Shown: positions 58,825 through 64,000 of the stretch, one piece after another | Position numbering within the stretch: position 1 is the stretch's first letter | Layout of the letters: the number at the start of each line of letters is the position of its first letter | Assembly (NCBI RefSeq): GCF_002117105.1 | Contig: NZ_CP019343.1 | Location: forward strand, 868,001 to 932,000 | Reading direction: 5' to 3' | From: Oceanicoccus sagamiensis | Lineage (GTDB): Bacteria > Pseudomonadota > Gammaproteobacteria > Pseudomonadales > Dasaniaceae | Length of the DNA: 64,000 nucleotides | Notes under the pieces: model-generated | The model's input: only the letters and a program-made list of their open reading frames with translations | Databases searched by the model: none | Told to the model about the DNA's origin: nothing | Made by a program: the position numbers and the translations under genes

Positions 58825-59199
58825 CTAAGTCTTTGACTTGGCTGTGGCCAAACTCCAAAACACAAAAGCTACTGAACCTCCTAACAACCCCAAGCCCAAT
58901 GCCTGCCACTTGACCCAAGACGCCACATCACTGCCCAAAGGATTAAGCAGCAAGGTAAATATTGCCGGGGCAAAAAAGCCAGCACCAATATAGTAATACC
59001 CGCGAACCAAACCCAAACGGGTCAATAACAGATGCAACGGCAGGGCAATACAAAAAATAGCCACCGTGGCAACAACCAGCGCGCCAATCAATACGGTGTA
59101 AAGTAGCCGGTTATCCAAATCGCCAGAGACTGCCAGTAAAATCAGATAAAATGGAACCACCGACAGAGAGCTCAGCAGTGCAGCAATAAATACTCTCAT
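58825..59199 (-). CDS. Small membrane protein, unknown
   Basis: 124 residues, four predicted membrane segments (about 4-24, 33-55, 70-86 and 96-116), a short basic C-terminus. A GGGGG site lies before the ATG. No motif recognised and no obvious partner: the neighbours are on the other strand. Hydropathy is regular enough to support a real protein. Confidence 0.65.
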   Translation of the reverse strand: MRVFIAALLSSLSVVPFYLILLAVSGDLDNRLLYTVLIGALVVATVAIFCIALPLHLLLTRLGLVRGYYYIGAGFFAPAIFTLLLNPLGSDVASWVKWQALGLGLLGGSVAFVFWSLATAKSKT

Positions 59200-59344
59200 T
59201 TTTAACCCCCATGGTTATTGAGCCCGATAATGAAACGCTTTAGCGGCTAAAGCAATAGCCTGTGGGCACTAATGGTAAAGGAGAGTAAAGCCCCTTCTTT
59301 AGGCTGTTTTTTTTGCTTACCATCGCTGCACTATTATCACGGAA

Positions 59345-60085
59345 ATGGCTTTAATGAATATCTCCGCCACCCTTACCGCCCATGTATTGCAGCGTCTGCA
59401 AGAACTGGAAGCGATTACCGAAGTCTGCCAGGGTAACAAGCCCTACCATAGTTTCTATCATCCCGAATCCGGTGATGAGGTGGGCTATATCCGCTTATAC
59501 AAAGGTGAGCATATTCTTGATCATGTGGTGGAGGTCAATATCCGCGCCGCCACTATGGAGATGGATGCCTATATGATTATGGCCTTTACCCAGCCCGGCT
59601 CGTTATACCCTCACCTGGCTTTTGATACTGAACTGCTGCCCAATGATTCCGCCTTTCATATAGACCTGTTACATAAACGGGAGTTTGCCACCGATATTGA
59701 TTATATCCAATCGGTGATGGCGCCCCTCTCTGACGCCTTTGATGCCGCCAATGCCAACCCCGACTTTCGCTTTAGTGATGCCACCCATTTGATGAAAGCA
59801 CTGCTTAACCCGTGGATGGCCTCCTATCATTGTTCGCCTGAACATTTAGCACAATCGCAAACCACAATTGATGCCTATCTTGATCACTGGCTATCTCTGG
59901 CGGACAGGGCCGAAGGTGAAGTGATCGTCAATACCAGCCATAGCCATCAGGTCGCTGATTACGACCGACAACATAGAGCCGCTATTTTTGACGCCAAGGT
60001 CGATATACTTTGGGATATGATTGCGAATTTAATCGGCACTGATAGCAGGGATTTGATTTTAACATTAGTCAGAGGCCAGAAATAA
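59345..60085 (+). CDS. Unknown soluble protein, faintly bilin-reductase-like
   Basis: 246 residues, no signal peptide or membrane segment. The middle (DHVVEVNIRAATMEMDAYMIMAFTQPG, YPHLAFDTELLPNDSAFHIDLLHKREFATDIDYIQSVM) and later NPDFRFSDATHLMKALLNPWMASYHC recall the layout of ferredoxin-dependent bilin reductases and plant red chlorophyll catabolite reductase, where a strand with an acidic DLxPRxDL-type segment binds the tetrapyrrole. That is an impression from pattern only. It ends 9 bases before the convergent beta-lactamase gene. Confidence 0.65.
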   Translation: MALMNISATLTAHVLQRLQELEAITEVCQGNKPYHSFYHPESGDEVGYIRLYKGEHILDHVVEVNIRAATMEMDAYMIMAFTQPGSLYPHLAFDTELLPNDSAFHIDLLHKREFATDIDYIQSVMAPLSDAFDAANANPDFRFSDATHLMKALLNPWMASYHCSPEHLAQSQTTIDAYLDHWLSLADRAEGEVIVNTSHSHQVADYDRQHRAAIFDAKVDILWDMIANLIGTDSRDLILTLVRGQK

Positions 60086-60094
60086 AACCCGCCA

Positions 60095-60895
60095 CTACTC
60101 CGATGGCAGTGCATACAGTGACTGCAGCACCACGCGAACAATGGCCTCACGTTTATATAAATCCTCTTTCCTATTGGGTGTATCGATATTGAGGGCAAAA
60201 AACACTGGCCCCGTCGGCCATTCAACCCAACCCACCCACCAGCCGTAGCGTCCCTCCCAGCCCGTTTTAGCGCATAAGCGCCAGTCATCCCCCTGCTCAA
60301 CCAACATAATATGTTTGACAATACCATGATGCTCTGTTGAAAAGGGTAGCTGTTCGTTATAGACCTTTTTTAAAAAATCTATTTGCTCATAGGCAGAAAT
60401 AGCCAGATTGCCATCCACCCAGTAATTTCCGCTGCTGGTATATGCATCTTTATTGCCGTAATCTATTTCCATTAAATAGCGCTGCGACCTTTTCTTACCT
60501 ATCTTTTTCGCCAACTGCTCATACACCCATGCCGTAGAATACTTCATGGCCGAGCGTAAATCCTGGTTTTGATTATGCAACTTATAATCTCTATTTGCCC
60601 CATCCCATTGAAATACCTGAAACTCATCCTGCACCACACCGGCATCCAAAGCGAACAATGTATGAGGAATTTTATAGGTAGAAGCGGGAGAAAAACGTTT
60701 TAAAGCACGGCTATGATCAAACACCCAATTTCTGGGGTAGGTTCCACGCTCGTCAACAACAACGATGGTGCCCTTGGCGGCGAACTGTTCAAAATACTGC
60801 ACCCAATCTGATCGCTCAACAATATTGCCCTGGCCGTAACCTGGAGAGCTGAAGAAAAAAACGGCCGCTAGTAAAAAACCTGATTTAATTAGCAT
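60095..60895 (-). CDS. Class D beta-lactamase, OXA-2-like
   Basis: 266 residues with a signal peptide (LLAAVFFFSSPGYGQ). Active-site motifs: Ser72-Thr-Tyr-Lys75 in SPASTYKIPHTLFALDAG, Ser120-Thr-Ala122 where OXA enzymes have S-x-V, Tyr146-Gly-Asn148, the Trp159 region NYWVDGNLAIS, and Lys210-Thr-Gly212 in AKTGWEGRYGWWVGWVEWPTGPVFFALNIDTPNR. From memory this is close to OXA-2 over most of its length. It should hydrolyse penicillins in the periplasm. No integron, transposon or resistance cassette surrounds it, so it looks chromosomal and resident. The Val to Ala change in the second motif is unusual. Confidence 0.93.
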   Translation of the reverse strand: MLIKSGFLLAAVFFFSSPGYGQGNIVERSDWVQYFEQFAAKGTIVVVDERGTYPRNWVFDHSRALKRFSPASTYKIPHTLFALDAGVVQDEFQVFQWDGANRDYKLHNQNQDLRSAMKYSTAWVYEQLAKKIGKKRSQRYLMEIDYGNKDAYTSSGNYWVDGNLAISAYEQIDFLKKVYNEQLPFSTEHHGIVKHIMLVEQGDDWRLCAKTGWEGRYGWWVGWVEWPTGPVFFALNIDTPNRKEDLYKREAIVRVVLQSLYALPSE

Positions 60896-61092
60896 GACAT
60901 TATCTATCTGACACTGAATAAAATTATCCTGTTGGCACCCTTATACACATAAGACACTTATCAAGCAGAAATCCCCACCTCATAAAGACAGAAAATTTAT
61001 AGCGAGGGACGGCGGTCACGATAAAGACAGCAATCACCCTGCCGCAAAGACCATTGTCTATGCAGGGCGATTGATACGATTGGAAAGAGAAA

Positions 61093-64000
61093 TTAAACCA
61101 GAGCGGTTTTTTTGGGTTGGAACAGGACTTTAATCCGCTCCATGCGGCTATCCAGACTTAAGTAAAGTACAGGTACAAACACCAGCGATATGACCGTAGC
61201 GGCCATAACACCAAAGGCCAGCGAAACCACCATGGGGATTAAAAACTGTGCTTGCACACTGGTTTCTAACATAATCGGCAACAGGCCAATCAGGGTGGTC
61301 ATTGAGGTAAGTATAATGGGGCGGAAACGGTCCTGTGCGCCTTCAAGAATAGCAGCCTTAACCGAAACCCCCTGATCACGCAGAAGATTAATACGATCAA
61401 TCAGTACCAGATTGTCATTAACCACCACGCCTACCGCCGCAATAATACCCATCATTGAAAACATACTGATTTCAATCCCTAAAATCACATGGCCTAAAAT
61501 GGCTCCGGTTAAGCCAAAGGGAATGGCCGCCAACACCAACAAGGGCTTCCAGTAAGACTTAAAGGCCACGGCAATCAAACCATAAATAATAACAATACCG
61601 CCAAACAATAATTTCACCATGGCGCCACCAAATTCTTTAAATTCTTTTTGCTCACCACTGGTCACCACTTTGGCACCACTAAAACGCGACTGCCATTCCG
61701 GCATTTTAGTGCGCATTACCGCTGCGGTAATTTCTCCGGCACTGCCCATAGATCGATTAAGGTCGGCTTTAACGATACTGATACGCTGGCGATCTAGCCG
61801 CTCAATTTGCGCATAGCCGTCGACATAGTCCACTTCCGCCACGGCCTCAAAGGGCACCTCGGTGCCATCGGGGGTACGAATACGCATATCCCGTAGAAAG
61901 TCTTCAGAGCGACGTTCGGCATTGGGGTAACGCACCATCACTTTGACATCTTCACGGGCACGGGGAATACGCTGAACTTCCTCACCGTAAAAACCCCGGC
62001 GCACCTGCTTTGCCACGTCCGCTAAAGAAAGATTTAAGGTTTGTGCCTGAGGTTTAAGGCGCAACTGAATTTCCGGGCGCGGACTATCAAGGCTATCGCG
62101 AACATTAAATACCGCGGGGTATTTGGCGAATTCTTCACGGACTTCCCGGCTAAATTCACGCAGGGTTTGGGTATCATCAGCGGACAGAATTAATTCAATG
62201 GGCTTACCCACATTGATGACGGTAAAGTTAATATCAAATTCATCGGCTATAGCCAGATCGCCAATCTTGCTTTGCCAGCTGGCTTTAAGTGCTTGCGGTG
62301 GAATTTTAGCTTTATCCACATTCAGTAACTCAACGGTGACGCGAACCACATTATTCACCGCGTTCGATTCGATATTGCCAATCACCGGATAGTCGTATTG
62401 CTGATTAAATTCTTTTTTAACCAATTTAGCTGCCTGCTCAACGCGATCAACGGTTTGCCGTACTTCGGCAAAAGGTCCACCTTCGGGCATGGTGATATTG
62501 GCTTTCATAAAGTCCGCAGGCACTCTTGGGAAGAAGGAGCTTTGCAGCCACCCCCCCATTAATAACGACAGCGAAATTAAAAACAATACAAAAAAGGAAG
62601 ATACCGTTAGCCGCTTAGCCGCCATGCAACGATCCAGGAAGGGGCGGTACACTTTATCAGCAAAGGTCAGCATACCATTGGCACAGGCCTCCCTAAGCAA
62701 CTGAAACTTTAGCATCCAGGGGTTTTTGCTTTTCTTCTCCGGCCCCATATGGGCCAAATGCGCGGGTAGAATCAGTAAGGATTCAATTAATGAAAAACAC
62801 AGTGCCGCCATTACCACCAGAGCAATCGCTGTCGGTGAGCCATTATTGCCGGGCAATAAAAATAAAATACTGAAGAAGATCATGGTGGAAACCACCGCAA
62901 AAATCACTGGTTTAATCACCAGAGTGGCCCCTTTATTGGCACCGGCCACGCCTTCCAAACCACCCTGCTGATGGGAGTAAACGGATTCACTCACAATAAT
63001 GGCATCATCCACCACAATCCCCAGGATTAAAATAAAGGCAAATAGCGACACCATATCCAAGCTGCCACCGCCGACAGGGATCATCCATAACGCCCCTAAA
63101 AAGGCGACGGCAATACCGATACAAACCCACATAGCCAATAGCGGACGCAAAAATAACATCAATACCAAAAACACCAGTAATAAGCCGCCTAAGCCATTGC
63201 TTAGCAGCGTACCAATACGCAACTCATAAGCTTCCGACATATCTTTCCAGACTTTCATTTCCACACCCGGAGGTAACTGTGGTTTGTAGGATTCTACATA
63301 GTCGCGCACCGCGGTAGCGGTTTTAATGACATTGGGTTCAGAACTGGAAAAAATATTTAACGATAAAGCAGGCTGGTTATTAAAGCGGCCGATAATATCG
63401 GTTTCTGCAAAGCCATCGACAACGGTGGCTACATCGCCGACAAAAATTTGAGTGCCATTTAAATCCCGCAGCAGAACAATGGTTTCAAAATCAACAGCTG
63501 TATAACCCTGAGCACGGGTTTGTAATTGAATATCCCCTTTATCGGTTCTCAGTTTACCGGCGGGTAAATTCAGGGAAGAGTTTCTGATCGCATTGACCAC
63601 ATCATCAAAACGTAGCCCATATCGGCGCAGGCTATCTTCCGACACCTCGATAGACATCTCATAATCGCGGGGGTCTTTCAGTTCTACTTTACCCACATCG
63701 GATAAGCCAGCCAGATCATCGCGAATCTGCTCACCCAACTCTTTTAAGCTGGCCTCATCAATATCGCCATAAAGCGCCACAGTAATCATCCGGCGCTGCC
63801 AACCTATCTCTGCTATTTGCGCACGTTCCGCATCAACAGGAAACGTCGTAATGGTATCTACACGGCTTTTAAGATCATTGACCAAACGCTGGCCATCGTA
63901 ACCGGCCATCACCTTAATTGTTAACTCGGCACCGCCCTCGCGAGCATAAGATTTAATTTCGTCGATACCATCGATATCATCAATGGCCTCTTCGATACGC
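61093..64000 (-). CDS. RND-family efflux pump inner-membrane subunit (5' end cut by window)
   Basis: At least 968 residues; the frame is open through the right edge, reading RIEEAIDDIDGIDEIKSYAREGGAELTIKVMAG before the portion starting at 63912. The AcrB/HAE1-like fold is clear: porter domain, then membrane segments, with the proton-relay pair in LGIVVDDAIIVSESVYSHQ (two Asp) and VGVVVNDNLVLIDRINLLRDQG in the second half. The sequence ends in KVLFQPKKTALV. The family covers multidrug and metal pumps; sequence features here fit the AcrB-like group distinct from CzcA. The membrane-fusion partner should lie beyond the right edge. Confidence 0.93.
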   Translation of the reverse strand, partial: RIEEAIDDIDGIDEIKSYAREGGAELTIKVMAGYDGQRLVNDLKSRVDTITTFPVDAERAQIAEIGWQRRMITVALYGDIDEASLKELGEQIRDDLAGLSDVGKVELKDPRDYEMSIEVSEDSLRRYGLRFDDVVNAIRNSSLNLPAGKLRTDKGDIQLQTRAQGYTAVDFETIVLLRDLNGTQIFVGDVATVVDGFAETDIIGRFNNQPALSLNIFSSSEPNVIKTATAVRDYVESYKPQLPPGVEMKVWKDMSEAYELRIGTLLSNGLGGLLLVFLVLMLFLRPLLAMWVCIGIAVAFLGALWMIPVGGGSLDMVSLFAFILILGIVVDDAIIVSESVYSHQQGGLEGVAGANKGATLVIKPVIFAVVSTMIFFSILFLLPGNNGSPTAIALVVMAALCFSLIESLLILPAHLAHMGPEKKSKNPWMLKFQLLREACANGMLTFADKVYRPFLDRCMAAKRLTVSSFFVLFLISLSLLMGGWLQSSFFPRVPADFMKANITMPEGGPFAEVRQTVDRVEQAAKLVKKEFNQQYDYPVIGNIESNAVNNVVRVTVELLNVDKAKIPPQALKASWQSKIGDLAIADEFDINFTVINVGKPIELILSADDTQTLREFSREVREEFAKYPAVFNVRDSLDSPRPEIQLRLKPQAQTLNLSLADVAKQVRRGFYGEEVQRIPRAREDVKVMVRYPNAERRSEDFLRDMRIRTPDGTEVPFEAVAEVDYVDGYAQIERLDRQRISIVKADLNRSMGSAGEITAAVMRTKMPEWQSRFSGAKVVTSGEQKEFKEFGGAMVKLLFGGIVIIYGLIAVAFKSYWKPLLVLAAIPFGLTGAILGHVILGIEISMFSMMGIIAAVGVVVNDNLVLIDRINLLRDQGVSVKAAILEGAQDRFRPIILTSMTTLIGLLPIMLETSVQAQFLIPMVVSLAFGVMAATVISLVFVPVLYLSLDSRMERIKVLFQPKKTALV

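Noticed and set aside
59288-59314. AAAGCC ... GGCT followed by eight T
   Set aside because: The stem is only about four pairs and it precedes a start codon rather than following a gene; too weak to call a terminator.
1-64000. CRISPR array, prophage, IS element, tRNA or rRNA
   Set aside because: The repeats are dispersed palindromes without regular spacers; no transposase, integrase, phage structural gene or tRNA-like TTCGANTC arm with flanking stem was found.

Overview
The window looks like chromosomal DNA of an aerobic, heterotrophic, probably marine gammaproteobacterium. Evidence is the base composition near 50% GC, gammaproteobacterial-style TonB receptor and RND pump, class III CoA transferases, a Rieske oxygenase and a chromosomal class D beta-lactamase. 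I see no rRNA, tRNA, integrase, transposase, prophage or CRISPR array. The genus cannot be fixed from the sequence; a Cellvibrionales/Spongiibacteraceae-type organism is my guess.

Layout. 1-6.1 kb is a metal-handling block. A Zn/Cd/Pb P-type ATPase with a large His-rich insert and a tandem CydDC-like ABC exporter diverge from a spacer that carries two MerR-type promoters with 20-bp spacers, one facing each way; an MFS transporter follows the ATPase. 6.2-8.7 kb holds a frameshifted multi-His membrane protein and a diguanylate cyclase. 8.7-14.5 kb holds a PEP-mutase/isocitrate-lyase-family enzyme, a thioesterase, an iron alcohol dehydrogenase, a YfiR-like protein, a frameshifted stand-alone leuC and a PhnD-like binding protein. 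14.6-25.3 kb is a nine-gene minus-strand catabolic cluster: HyuB, HyuA, HMG-CoA-lyase family enzyme, CoA transferase, His-tailed cupin, small protein, second CoA transferase, amidohydrolase-fold protein and NicO-type metal permease. Diverging from it are a second, altered LeuC/LeuD pair and a TonB receptor. 30.8-41.7 kb has a ferredoxin plus Rieske oxygenase, UbiX plus FAD oxidase, a Crp/Fnr regulator, a CpcT-family lipoprotein, and a second CoA transferase/HMG-CoA-lyase pair arranged divergently. 41.7-44.1 kb holds a Cys-rich exported protein and a multicopper oxidase with a CopB-like beta-barrel tail. 44.2-48.2 kb contains an attenuator-like leader upstream of a DUF1835 gene, then LysE, GNAT, an XRE membrane protein and a HigBA module. 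48.3-64 kb is mixed: phosphotransferase, TPR protein, MFS, FAD monooxygenase, quinone-reductase-like MDR, GFA/MOSC/DUF3291 operon, a paralogue of the multi-His membrane protein, an OXA-2-like beta-lactamase and an RND pump that runs off the right edge.

How the genes may work together. The 14.6-30.7 kb block reads as uptake and breakdown of an organic acid: TonB import, hydratase (LeuCD2), CoA activation by two transferases, cleavage by the lyase, with HyuAB, cupin and amidohydrolase doing unidentified steps and a Ni/Co-type permease perhaps supplying metal. The substrate is not known.

Two families of short palindromic repeats are scattered between genes, never inside them: nine copies of a paired element built on GGTGGATTATAATCCACC, and several copies of an ATTCCCGC-N4-GCGGGAAT element. 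Two genes are broken by a missing G in a G-run, which suggests homopolymer errors in the assembly, or real frameshifts that need checking.
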